From JAGORL01 sp964372415 (GTDB taxonomy: Bacteria > Patescibacteriota > Patescibacteriia > UBA9934), in NCBI GenBank assembly GCA_964372415.1, contig CAYJQH010000019.1:1-8967 (forward strand): a DNA stretch of 8,967 nucleotides, read 5' to 3'. This document shows, piece by piece, positions 1 through 6,233 of this stretch. Both the position numbers and the translations under genes were made by a program. The notes beneath the pieces are model-generated. The model made no database searches, had not been told where the DNA came from, and saw only the letters and a list, made by a program, of their open reading frames with translations. The first letter of the stretch is position 1. Each line of letters opens with the position of its first letter.

Positions 1-47
1 TACACTTCTACATACACACTCTTTCCCTACACGCGCTCTTCCGATCT
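1..47. other. Sequencing adapter remnant at contig end
   Basis: Positions 16-47 match the Illumina TruSeq read-1 adapter end to end (begins ACACTCTTTCCC, ends GCTCTTCCGATCT), except that one A is missing after CACG. Genuine 23S rRNA sequence starts directly after it at 48. Positions 1-15 are AT/AC-rich, continue neither the adapter nor the rRNA, and are probably also artefactual. This is untrimmed read sequence carried into the assembly, not biology. It means the contig ends inside the rRNA gene for technical reasons. Confidence 0.93.
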
Positions 48-541
48 GTCTCTGCGTGGCGTGTCAGCCTTGCAGTCAAGCTGGCTTTTGCGCTTGCACG
101 TCATGCCCGATTTCCATCCGGGCTAAGCCAACCTTTGTAAACGCCTCCGTTACTTTTTGGGAGGCACCCGCCCCAGGTAAACTACCTACCAGCCACTGTC
201 TCAGAATCCAGATTCATGGATTCCGGTAAGAATTCACATGACGCAAGGGTGGTGTCTCATTGGCCCCGAAGGTCCCACCTACGCTGAACATGCGAAACAT
301 GAACCCAATGGCAAGCAGTAGTAAAGCTTCACGGGGTCTTTTCGTCTAACTACACATAGAGAGCATCTTCACTCCCCTCGCAATTTCGCCGAGCACATCG
401 TTAAGACAGTCAACAACTCGTTATGCCATTCGTGCAGGTCGGAACTCACCCGACAAGGAATTTCGCTCGTGTTGTTACTACCAGATTTCTCTGGCGACTA
501 GAAATTTCTTTCTAGCTCTTCATGTCGCCATGAAGGTCGGA

Positions 542-1075
542 CTATATCTTCTCCGAAAGTTTCGGAGAATGGCGTGTAGTCTCTGAGGATTCCAGAATTC
601 GTGCGGGTACTTTGCGATTCATGGTCTGAATGACAAGGGCGATCTGCTTGATACCTTCAAGCGTTTTGTGACGACCACTCTCCATAAGAGAGATGATGGA
701 AACAAATCTTTTGAAGTCTTCATTTTTGCTTGTTCGCAAAGAATTCTGTTCGAAAAATGGAATAATCCGTTCTCGAAGTTCTTTTTGCGAGCGCACACAG
801 TATCGCAACAGTGATTCTCGATGATTGTCATGATGTCGGTTTTCATAGATTCGACCACACCCTAAAAACTCTTGAATGAGTTCTAGGGCAGCTCGACTCT
901 TAATCCCTTGTGTCACAACAAACTCCGGAAACACTTGCCATCCGGAACCAGTTGTTGAATTTCGAATGATGCTTACTGAAAAGCACCCCTCGCCATCAAC
1001 AAATCCGCAAATCCACGCAGCAACTTCTGGCCTTTCCTGCTGATTGTCTGCACCTCGGAGATTATCTCTGGGCAT
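542..1075 (-). CDS. Single-motif LAGLIDADG homing endonuclease (intron-encoded)
   Basis: This 177-residue protein probably cleaves intronless 23S genes at the 1931 site to spread the intron. The motif ICGFVDGEG at residues 22-30 is the LAGLIDADG helix; the acidic residue of the last GEG (Glu29) is the expected metal ligand. One motif only implies a homodimer. Later blocks also fit the family: FLGCGRIYENR (about 70-80), a VRSQKELRERIIPFFEQNSL core (about 94-113), KNEDFKRF, and a C-terminal KTLEGIKQIALVIQTMN stretch. There is no internal stop or frameshift, so it looks active. The ATG at 1075 is the only reasonable start; no Shine-Dalgarno sequence precedes it. The ORF is not confined to a ribozyme loop: its first codons cover the Q element and its last codons (ESSETTRHS...EKI) cover R, P8 and part of S, with the stop TAG inside P7. 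A cotranslational maturase role is possible but unproven. Confidence 0.93.
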   Translation of the reverse strand: MPRDNLRGADNQQERPEVAAWICGFVDGEGCFSVSIIRNSTTGSGWQVFPEFVVTQGIKSRAALELIQEFLGCGRIYENRHHDNHRESLLRYCVRSQKELRERIIPFFEQNSLRTSKNEDFKRFVSIISLMESGRHKTLEGIKQIALVIQTMNRKVPARILESSETTRHSPKLSEKI

Positions 1076-1095
1076 ACTATGGTTACAGTATACCC
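1070..1095 (-). promoter_or_regulatory. Intron hairpin holding the endonuclease start codon
   Basis: On the minus strand GGGTATACT (1087-1095) pairs with AGTATGCCC (1070-1078) across an 8-nt loop, nine pairs including one G-U. This lies between the P and Q elements and is probably part of the P5 extension. The ATG start codon of the endonuclease (1073-1075) sits in the 3' strand of the stem, so folded intron RNA should hide it from ribosomes. The pairing is seen; the effect on translation is inferred. Confidence 0.7.
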
Positions 1096-2004
1096 TAGAA
1101 CTCGAGGATTCTCAGATGTTCCAGCAATTAGCCATTTTTTACTAAGGCAACGTTATTCACCTTAGGACCGTTATAGTTACGGCCGGCGTTCATCCGCGCT
1201 TCAGTCGAAGGCTTCTCCCGACGTTTCCGTCGAGATGACCCCCTTCTTTAACGTTCGGACACTGGCCAGGCATCAGCCCCTATACTTCATCTTGCGATTT
1301 CGCAGAGGCCTGTGTTTTTGGTAAACAGTCGGTTGTTGTCTTGCGCTGCGGGTCTCTCCCTCCCGGGAGAAACCAGGCCTTATCCCGAAGTTACGGCCAT
1401 TATTTTGCCTAGTTCCTGAACGATGTTTCTCTCGTACGCCTTAGTGTTTTCACACCCACCCACCTGTGTCGGTTTACGGTACAGGAAGATCACGCTAGAC
1501 CTAGAAGTTTTTCTTGGTTCACCTTACGTTCCCCTCCCCCTGGTTGCCCAGAGGTTGCGATGATCCAGAGTGTTATGGCTCACGGATTTACCTGTGAACC
1601 CACTCCAAACCCCCAACGTCATAGTCATAGGACGCGGGAATTTCAGACAAACGGACTCCATCGGAAACATGACCTTGTGCTGGAATATTAACCAGCTGTG
1701 CATCGATTACGCCTTTCGGCCTCACCTTAGCTCCTGACTAACCCACAGTCGATTCTCGTTGCTGTGGAAACCTTGGATTTTCGGCGGACAGGATTCTCAC
1801 CTGTCTTTATGCTACTCATGCCAACATTCTCTCTTCCGTACGCTCCACTGAACCTCACGATTCAGCTTCTGCGCATACAAAATGCTCCCCTACCACGCTA
1901 CGGGTCCGAAGACCTATAGCATCCTCAATTTCGGTACGTCATTTGAGCCCCGGTACGTTTTCGGCGCAAAGAAACTTGACCAGTGAGCTGTTACGCTTTC
2001 TTTA

Positions 2005-2042
<38 letters not shown>

Positions 2043-2867
2043 AGTCTCTTCACCACCTTTTACACTTAATGACGATTTAGGGACCTTAATTGGAGATCTG
2101 GGCTGTCGCCCTCTCGACTCATGGAGCTTCGCCCCCATGGTCTGACTGCCGGGAACACACACGGGCATTCGGAGTTTGGCAGGACAGCCTACCTTGCGGC
2201 GGCGAATCCTATCAGTGCTCTACCTCCCGTGTGCTATTAACCGACGCTAACCCTAAAGTTATCTCGGGGAGAACCAGCTATTACCCAGTTCGATTGGAAT
2301 TTCTCCGCTAACCACAACTCATCCCCGTGTTTTGCACAGCACGTGAGTTCGGACCTCCATAGCCTGTTACAGCTACTTCATCCTGGTCATGGTTAGGTCA
2401 CCGGGTTTCGGGTCTGTCGCATCCCACAATCGCCGGTTAAGGCTCGCTTTCACTCTGGCTCCGTCCCAAGGGACTTAACCAAGCGGGATACGACAAGTCG
2501 TTGGCTCATTCTTCAATAGGAACGCCGTCATCCCACTTCGCCTTGCGGCTACGTTGGGACTCCGACTCCTTGTAAGTGTAGGGTTTCAGATTCTATTTCA
2601 CTCCCCTTCCGGGGTTCTTTTCAGCTTTCCCTCGCGGTACTGGTTCACTATCGATTTGAAAAAGTATTTAGTCTTACCACATAGTCGTGGTGGATTCCGA
2701 CAGGATTTCTCGTGTCCCGCCGTACTTAAGACCGCACATAATGTCTGGAATAAACGCTTTCGCGTACAGGACTATCACCTTCTTTGGTTCAGCTTTCCAG
2801 CTGATTCCACTAGCAATATTCCATGACATCTCACGCTACAAGACGTGAACATATACGGCTTACAACA

Positions 2868-2946
2868 CTCACCTAGCAACGACTTGTACCTTTCGCATCG
2901 CCTTAATCTTTCCGAAGAAAGACCTTGGCGCGCTTCACTAGATAAG
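2868..2946 (-). other. Expansion segment in 23S rRNA domain I
   Basis: Between the conserved GGCGAGCGAAATGGGAGCAG and TAGTGGAATC...GGAAAGCTG, where E. coli has a short helix, the RNA carries an extended arm. CTTATCTAG (2938-2946) pairs with CTAGGTGAG (2868-2876), nine pairs with two wobbles, enclosing about 61 nt that includes TCTTTC-TTCG-GAAAGA (2907-2922), a UUCG-capped hairpin. The arm sits where many Gram-positive 23S rRNAs have a shorter insertion. There is no splice-site signature, so it is read as rRNA expansion, not a second intron. Confidence 0.6.
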
Positions 2947-3320
2947 TTTAGACTGCTCCCATTTCGCTCGCCACTACTTTGGGAATATGAGTCGGTCCAT
3001 CATCTCAATGTTCGAAGCACCGAACTCTGAGATGAGGATCGAACCCCTTCTTTTCTCTTCCTCATGGTACTGAGATGTTTCACTTCCCACGGTTCCCTTC
3101 ATACACCTATGTATTCAGCGCATGATCATCAGGCATTCCCCTGATGGGGTTTCCCCATTCGGACATCTTCGGATCAACGGTTGCTTGCCACCTTCCCGAA
3201 GCTTTTCGCAGGCTGCGGCGTCCTTCTTAGGCTTTTTCAATCGAGCCATCCACCTCTACACCCTTAATGCTCTCTACTCACTGAATACGCGGAATTTTTA
3301 ATTTGGGCTATTTTTGACTT

Positions 3321-3379
3321 ACGGGACCCTGTCTCGGCCTCACCGTAGTATTAACTACGCCTCGGCCTCGACCTCCCGT
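3321..3379 (-). other. Structured 23S 5' leader with nested inverted and direct repeats
   Basis: The stretch 3277-3529 between the rRNA and its promoter holds no gene. Within it, ACGGGA (minus strand, 3374-3379) pairs with TCCCGT (3321-3326), and inside that CGTAGT-TAAT-ACTACG (3344-3359) forms a 6-bp hairpin. The 9-bp direct repeat CTCGGCCTC (plus strand, 3333-3341 and 3361-3369) flanks the inner hairpin. It may be a pre-rRNA processing structure. Normally the 23S leader pairs with the 3' trailer, which is missing here, so the role cannot be settled. Confidence 0.5.
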
Positions 3380-3445
3380 GCATCAAAACTATCTCCAAAT
3401 TAGAAAATTCCGAACACGTACGTCAGTGTATTTTTCTCTATGTTT

Positions 3446-3470
3446 GTCGATTAAATTGTGAAAGTCCAGA
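3446..3470 (-). promoter_or_regulatory. boxA-like rRNA antitermination element
   Basis: The minus strand reads TGGACTTTCACAATTTAATC, closely resembling the boxA region of E. coli rrn leaders (TGCTCTTTAACAATTTATC), and is followed by GACAA in both. It lies about 70 nt downstream of the predicted transcription start and before the 23S 5' end, where NusB/NusE would load. Similarity is judged by eye only. Confidence 0.5.
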
Positions 3471-3535
3471 GTGAAGTTTTCGATTCCATCGAAGACTCGT
3501 CTCTGAAGAGGACAATTCCTCAAAAAGGCTGCAAA

Positions 3536-3564
3536 ATAGTATCGAAGGCTAGCCGTAGTGTCAA
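3536..3564 (-). promoter_or_regulatory. Sigma-70-type promoter of the 23S rRNA gene
   Basis: On the minus strand there is a perfect -35 TTGACA (3559-3564), a 17-bp spacer and a -10 TACTAT (3536-3541, five of six consensus bases). The predicted start is near 3529, giving a leader of about 250 nt. This is the best promoter match in the window. It shows that the 23S gene has its own promoter and does not depend on readthrough from a 16S gene. Confidence 0.8.
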
Positions 3565-3592
3565 GCGTGAAGTATCCACCTTTAATCCACTC

Positions 3593-3621
3593 TTGAAACA
3601 CTGGTTTTTCTTTGCTAACGT
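3593..3621 (+). promoter_or_regulatory. Candidate promoter of rlmH
   Basis: TTGAAA (3593-3598) is followed after 17 bp by TAACGT (3616-3621), preceded by TG at an extended -10 position (TGC-TAACGT). The -10 is weak. The predicted start near 3628 would put the ATG at 3630 almost at the RNA 5' end, consistent with the absence of a Shine-Dalgarno sequence. It lies 28 bp from the -35 of the divergent rRNA promoter. Confidence 0.4.
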
Positions 3622-3629
3622 TGGCTCTT

Positions 3630-4052
3630 ATGATCAAAATAACTTTCCTAACCGTCGGACTTCTCCCCAGGGGGCCAATGAGTGAAATTGCTACTGATTT
3701 TATTACTCGACTAAAAAAATTCACTGATCTCGAGGTTAAAAGTGTAAAATCCGCCGACCGCCTGGCTCTAGCTATACCTCCCAGTAACCTCCTCGTCGTT
3801 CTTGAAGCAACTGGTAAACAATTTTCATCCGAAACTTTTGCTAAGAAACTAGAAAGCTGGGTTGACGAAGGACAAAAGGTCACCTTCGTTATCGGCGGCC
3901 CACACGGTGTCCCCTCAGAACTAAAAACGAGAGCCGATCTTTTGCTCTCGCTTTCCCCCATGACCACCACCCACGATCTCGCTCACCTCGTTTTCCTCGA
4001 GCAACTTTATCGCGCATTCACCATCATCAAAAAGATGACGTATCACTATTAA
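3630..4052 (+). CDS. rlmH: 23S rRNA (pseudouridine1915-N3)-methyltransferase RlmH
   Basis: RlmH is a SPOUT-class, SAM-dependent enzyme that methylates pseudouridine 1915 in helix 69 of 23S rRNA on the assembled ribosome, acting as a dimer. The 140-residue protein shows the family pattern: N-terminal MIKITFLTVG, VLEATGKQFSSETFAKKLESW (about 57-77), the SAM-binding knot segment VTFVIGGPHGV (84-94), LLSLSPMTTTHDLAHLVFLEQLYRAFTI (105-132), and a C-terminal MTYHY. E. coli RlmH is about 155 residues; the difference is mainly a shorter stretch around residues 30-50. The tail ends YHY rather than the usual YHR/YHK. The ATG at 3630 is preferred over an in-frame TTG at 3612 because it gives the canonical N-terminus. 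The gene is divergent from the 23S gene whose product it modifies (target U at 1175 of this window). Its stop is 10 nt from the convergent lipoprotein stop, with no visible terminator hairpin. Confidence 0.93.
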   Translation: MIKITFLTVGLLPRGPMSEIATDFITRLKKFTDLEVKSVKSADRLALAIPPSNLLVVLEATGKQFSSETFAKKLESWVDEGQKVTFVIGGPHGVPSELKTRADLLLSLSPMTTTHDLAHLVFLEQLYRAFTIIKKMTYHY

Positions 4053-4062
4053 CTTTAAACAT

Positions 4063-4581
4063 TTAATCACTTACCCGCGTCACGATCACGGTCCTCGTAT
4101 CGTCAGCTGAGGTGCTTTCAGCGATGACCACGCTTAAGGTGACGCTATCTTTTCTGAAGGAGTAGGTATTGGCGCCAGAGATTAGGTACTCGCCTTGCTT
4201 TGTCCAACCGCTACCCTCAAGTTCGCTCTTGTACCAATCCCCAAGCTCAACAACCGTCATTTGGCTTGTATAAGAAATCCAAGCCGCTTCTGGGGTATTA
4301 GTGACACCCATAACAGTAATGCCGTCTGGCAAAACGATATCGCCTGGAAAATCGTCCGGAACTTTTATGTCGGCGCCAAAACTACCGGTCGCTCCGGTTT
4401 CTTCGTCACTGAATTCAAGTTGTCCATTATTAATATCAACCGAAGCGTCACGGCCGCTTTCAGAATTTATTTTATTTTCGATCGCCTTCTCGGCAGCTCG
4501 TTCATAAAGTCTCTCGGTGCATCCCGCACCAAGAAGCATCAAGGCACTGCCAATAAACATCGATCTAAAAACTAAGGGCAT
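4063..4581 (-). CDS. Putative lipoprotein of unknown function
   Basis: The 172-residue product begins with a short basic region, a hydrophobic stretch (residues 8-19) and LLGAGC, a lipobox-like site, with Cys21 as the likely lipidated residue. It should be anchored outside the cytoplasmic membrane. After a charged helical segment (22-40) comes an acidic, Gly/Asp-rich linker. A small domain from about 72 follows: VPDDFPGDIVLPDGITVMGV, then YTSQMTVVELGDWYKSELEGSGWTKQGEY. A 'VxELxxWYKxxLExxGW' helix of this sort is common in small uncharacterised secreted proteins, but I cannot name a family. An alternative start is Met8, which would also leave a usable signal peptide. It lies 59 nt downstream of the SPFH gene on the same strand and has its own candidate promoter, so the two envelope proteins may be co-expressed or independently controlled. 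Confidence 0.8.
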   Translation of the reverse strand: MPLVFRSMFIGSALMLLGAGCTERLYERAAEKAIENKINSESGRDASVDINNGQLEFSDEETGATGSFGADIKVPDDFPGDIVLPDGITVMGVTNTPEAAWISYTSQMTVVELGDWYKSELEGSGWTKQGEYLISGANTYSFRKDSVTLSVVIAESTSADDTRTVIVTRVSD

Positions 4582-4604
4582 AAATAAAATTCATTGTTTG
4601 CGTT

Positions 4605-4633
4605 ATTATAAAGACAAACGAATGCTGCGTAAA
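4605..4633 (-). promoter_or_regulatory. Candidate promoter of the lipoprotein gene
   Basis: On the minus strand there is a perfect -10 TATAAT (4605-4610), a 17-bp spacer and a -35 TTTACG (4628-4633, four of six consensus bases). The predicted start is near 4598, leaving a 5' UTR of about 17 nt without a Shine-Dalgarno sequence. It lies between the SPFH stop and the lipoprotein start. Confidence 0.55.
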
Positions 4634-4640
4634 GAATCGT

Positions 4641-5468
4641 TTACATGGGAGGCAAGCTGAGAGGCGATTCGCCATCCCATTTACTTACAAGTTCCCATTG
4701 AACGTAAATTTCATTGCCCTCGAGAGCTTTACCAATGGTTCGAATACGTTCCGCTTCCGTGCTTGCTTCCGCGCTCGTTATTTTAGATTCTATCTTTACG
4801 CTTTCCAAATCTTGAGCAGCTGTCTCGGCGCGGACCGCGGCGAGCTCACGCTCTTCTTGCGCCTTCGTGTATTCGTCAGAAAAAGCAAAATTTACGATCG
4901 CTAAATCTTCAACCACAATATTTTTCTCGAACAATCGGTTTTCTACGTCAGTTCTAAGAGCAACCACTAAATCTGAACGCTTAGCTAGCAACTCTTTAGC
5001 CGGATAGCGAGCAACAATCGTTTTTAACACATCCTCAACTATTGGCCGAATAAATACATCTTCGTATTCAAATCCAACGTCAGTATAAATAATAACCACA
5101 CGTTCAGAATCAAGGTGATAATTCACGGCTACCGTCAGATTAACCTCTAAGCCTTCTTTAGTGATGGTGTCAGAGGTGATTTCCACTTTCTGAGTTCGAG
5201 TATTCATGAGATGCACCCGTTCGAGCGGGTACTTGAGATGAAAACCCGGGGCCAAGGCGTCGCTTTGGACATCCCCAAAGTAAGTAACTACGCCTCTTGA
5301 ACCAGCTGAGACAATGGAAAAAGGCGAAAAAATTACAAGCAGAAGAACCAAAATTCCTAAAACTATGAACCAGGGAAAAAGCGACGATTTAGGTACCGAA
5401 CGTTTGTCTGGAACGGGAGGTGTTAACGGTTTTTCAGCTTCTAACACTGGGGCAGATGGCTCGGACAT
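4641..5468 (-). CDS. SPFH/Band 7 (prohibitin-like) membrane protein
   Basis: The 275-residue protein has a proline-rich cytoplasmic tail (1-30), one membrane helix (about 31-50, FPWFIVLGILVLLLVIFSPF), then an SPFH domain starting IVSAGSRGVVTYFGDVQSDALAPGFHLKYPLERV (52-85) and running to about 200. An Ala/Glu-rich coiled-coil stretch follows (about 200-245: AQEERELAAVRAETAAQD...), then a short tail ending near WDGESP. This order matches prohibitins and HflK/HflC, which form ring-like membrane scaffolds affecting FtsH-type proteases or lipid microdomains. The single copy is not enough to call it HflK or HflC. The ATG at 5468 is supported by a strong AGGAGG at 5480-5485, 11 nt upstream. The lipoprotein gene follows 59 nt downstream on the same strand. 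Confidence 0.93.
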   Translation of the reverse strand: MSEPSAPVLEAEKPLTPPVPDKRSVPKSSLFPWFIVLGILVLLLVIFSPFSIVSAGSRGVVTYFGDVQSDALAPGFHLKYPLERVHLMNTRTQKVEITSDTITKEGLEVNLTVAVNYHLDSERVVIIYTDVGFEYEDVFIRPIVEDVLKTIVARYPAKELLAKRSDLVVALRTDVENRLFEKNIVVEDLAIVNFAFSDEYTKAQEERELAAVRAETAAQDLESVKIESKITSAEASTEAERIRTIGKALEGNEIYVQWELVSKWDGESPLSLPPM

Positions 5469-5479
5469 AGCAACAAAAT

Positions 5480-5529
5480 CCTCCTAACAATTCTCAGGCG
5501 ATCTTGTCGTTCGGACGGATTTTCGTCAA
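5480..5529 (-). promoter_or_regulatory. Promoter candidate and Shine-Dalgarno site of the SPFH gene
   Basis: On the minus strand TTGACG (5524-5529, five of six) is followed after 17 bp by CAAGAT (5501-5506, three of six, weak), with a predicted start near 5494. The AGGAGG at 5480-5485 is a consensus ribosome binding site, in contrast to several neighbouring genes that have none. The Shine-Dalgarno call is firm; the promoter is tentative. Confidence 0.45.
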
Positions 5530-5532
5530 GAT

Positions 5533-5562
5533 TTGCAGGGGATAGAAAAGTGTTACCATAAA
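5533..5562 (+). promoter_or_regulatory. Weak promoter candidate for the cysteine-rich gene
   Basis: TTGCAG (5533-5538), an 18-bp spacer and CATAAA (5557-5562) precede the gene. Transcription would begin near 5570, just ahead of the GGAGG ribosome binding site at 5577-5581. Both hexamers are only partial matches. Confidence 0.3.
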
Positions 5563-5586
5563 CATGGATCTTTCCCGGAGGTGCCA

Positions 5587-6156
5587 ATGAGGAATATCCA
5601 CGACAGATGTCTGTGTGGGGGCCAACTCCTGCCGCGTGAGCCGCTACAGAGTCATCTTCGAGACAGGAGCTGGGATCATTTCGACATGCTTCATCGGCCA
5701 CTCGATGCGGCCGCACGGGTTCATCATCGCCGCGAACCGGAGTCGACGCAGACGGTGCTGTCGCACCTCGCCTGCGACCTTTGCTCGCTCATCTACGAAG
5801 CGGCACAAGCGGGCGTGATGCTCGAGAAGTTGCGTGAGGAGGCTTACCAGGACCTCGGCCCCCTGCCCTCGACCTGCGACAAGTGCCCGCGCTGCGACTC
5901 TGTCGAGTTCGCCAAAGAGTACGTGTCCGGCCCTTACGGCGTCATGCCTGAACGGGTCGAACGAAGACCGCTCGAAGAGCTCGAGAAGCATCGCGTGGCC
6001 ATGTACTGCCGGACCTGCAACGCCATCGTCGCCCTCTTGGAACTTGATCCGGAGGTAGTAACGGCGCACGCTGAGCTCTCGGCGAGGATTGCGAGTATGG
6101 TCGAGGCTCGAAAAGACAGTGGCCTGCTCGCGAATGGTGGGATCGTAAAACCTTAA
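5587..6156 (+). CDS. Cysteine-rich, probably zinc-binding protein of unknown function
   Basis: I do not recognise a family. The ATG at 5587 is chosen over an in-frame upstream TTG at 5533 because GGAGG lies 5 nt before it. The 189-residue product has cysteine pairs typical of zinc ribbons: RCLCGG (Cys8, Cys10), ACDLC (Cys63, Cys66), CDKCPRC (Cys97, Cys100, Cys103) and YCRTC (Cys141, Cys144). The CPRC and CRTC pair could form one ribbon. A helical, charged C-terminal part follows, and there is no signal peptide or membrane segment, so it is probably cytoplasmic. The gene is clearly more GC-rich than its neighbours. From about 5740 on, GC at the third codon position is high (about 85% in a 40-codon hand count). 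In 5635-5745 the GC maximum falls on the first codon position instead, so the central residues (about 17-54) may be read in the wrong frame because of compensating indels. A factorless terminator closes the gene. Confidence 0.7.
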   Translation: MRNIHDRCLCGGQLLPREPLQSHLRDRSWDHFDMLHRPLDAAARVHHRREPESTQTVLSHLACDLCSLIYEAAQAGVMLEKLREEAYQDLGPLPSTCDKCPRCDSVEFAKEYVSGPYGVMPERVERRPLEELEKHRVAMYCRTCNAIVALLELDPEVVTAHAELSARIASMVEARKDSGLLANGGIVKP

Positions 6157-6182
6157 CGGAGACTGTGAGCTCCGTTTTTTTT
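6155..6182 (+). terminator. Rho-independent terminator of the cysteine-rich gene
   Basis: AACGGAG (6155-6161) pairs with CTCCGTT (6170-6176) around an 8-nt loop, followed by an unbroken T run (6175-6182). The stem begins within the stop codon TAA (6154-6156). The opposite strand has no T run after the stem, so it acts in the plus direction only. Confidence 0.85.
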
Positions 6183-6184
6183 AT

Positions 6185-6209
6185 TAGTCCCGACGGTACG
6201 TCGGGGCTA
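6185..6209. repeat. Palindromic hairpin unit between convergent genes
   Basis: TAGTCCCGACG (6185-6195) and CGTCGGGGCTA (6199-6209) form an 11-bp stem with one G-T mismatch and a GTA loop. Neither strand has a T run right after the stem, so it is not an ordinary terminator. Its near-perfect symmetry and intergenic position resemble REP-type palindromic repeats. Only one copy is in the window, so repeat status is inferred. Confidence 0.5.
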
Positions 6210-6233
6210 CTCCGAGTGAATGCGAGAAGTCTT

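Larger units (their letters stand above)
468..1158 (-). mobile_element. Group I intron at 23S position 1931, carrying a LAGLIDADG ORF
   Basis: The 691-nt insertion splits CCTAAGGT|AGCGAAATTCC exactly after U1931. Exon 1 ends in U and the intron ends in G, as group I splicing requires. The internal guide GCCTTAG (1142-1148) pairs with exon CTAAGGT (1159-1165), with a U-G wobble at the 5' splice site (P1). Other elements read on the minus strand: P3 AATGGC (1131-1136) with GCCATT (568-573); P element AATTGCTGGAA (1119-1129); Q element AATCAGCAGGAAA (1033-1045); R element TCAGAGACTACACG (573-586); S element AAGATATAGTCC (539-550); P7 GACTA with TAGTC; P8 a 10-bp stem (549-569). Three P9-type hairpins with GNRA loops follow: 519-534 (GCGA), 498-515 (GAAA) and 481-494 (GAAA). 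All expected core parts are intact, so splicing is likely. The subgroup is not assigned with confidence; IB is plausible. Confidence 0.95.

Noticed and set aside
2868..2946. Second intron in 23S exon 1
   Set aside because: The extra sequence folds as a simple extended arm, lacks P/Q/R/S elements or an open frame, and does not break an invariant rRNA segment.
2090..3030. Plus-strand open frames of 61-90 residues inside the 23S region
   Set aside because: They lie wholly within conserved rRNA sequence, opposite the transcribed strand, and have no ribosome binding sites or family resemblance.
3612..3629. TTG start six codons upstream for rlmH
   Set aside because: The ATG at 3630 gives the canonical RlmH N-terminus, and the upstream codons overlap the predicted -10 box.
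3389..3970. 193-residue minus-strand open frame over the rRNA leader and rlmH
   Set aside because: It is antisense to a well-supported rlmH gene, crosses the 23S promoter and leader, and its sequence shows no recognisable protein pattern.
5644..6069. 141-residue minus-strand open frame opposite the cysteine-rich gene
   Set aside because: A long antisense frame is expected in GC-rich coding DNA. It has no start signals, and the plus strand has a ribosome binding site, zinc-type cysteines and a terminator.
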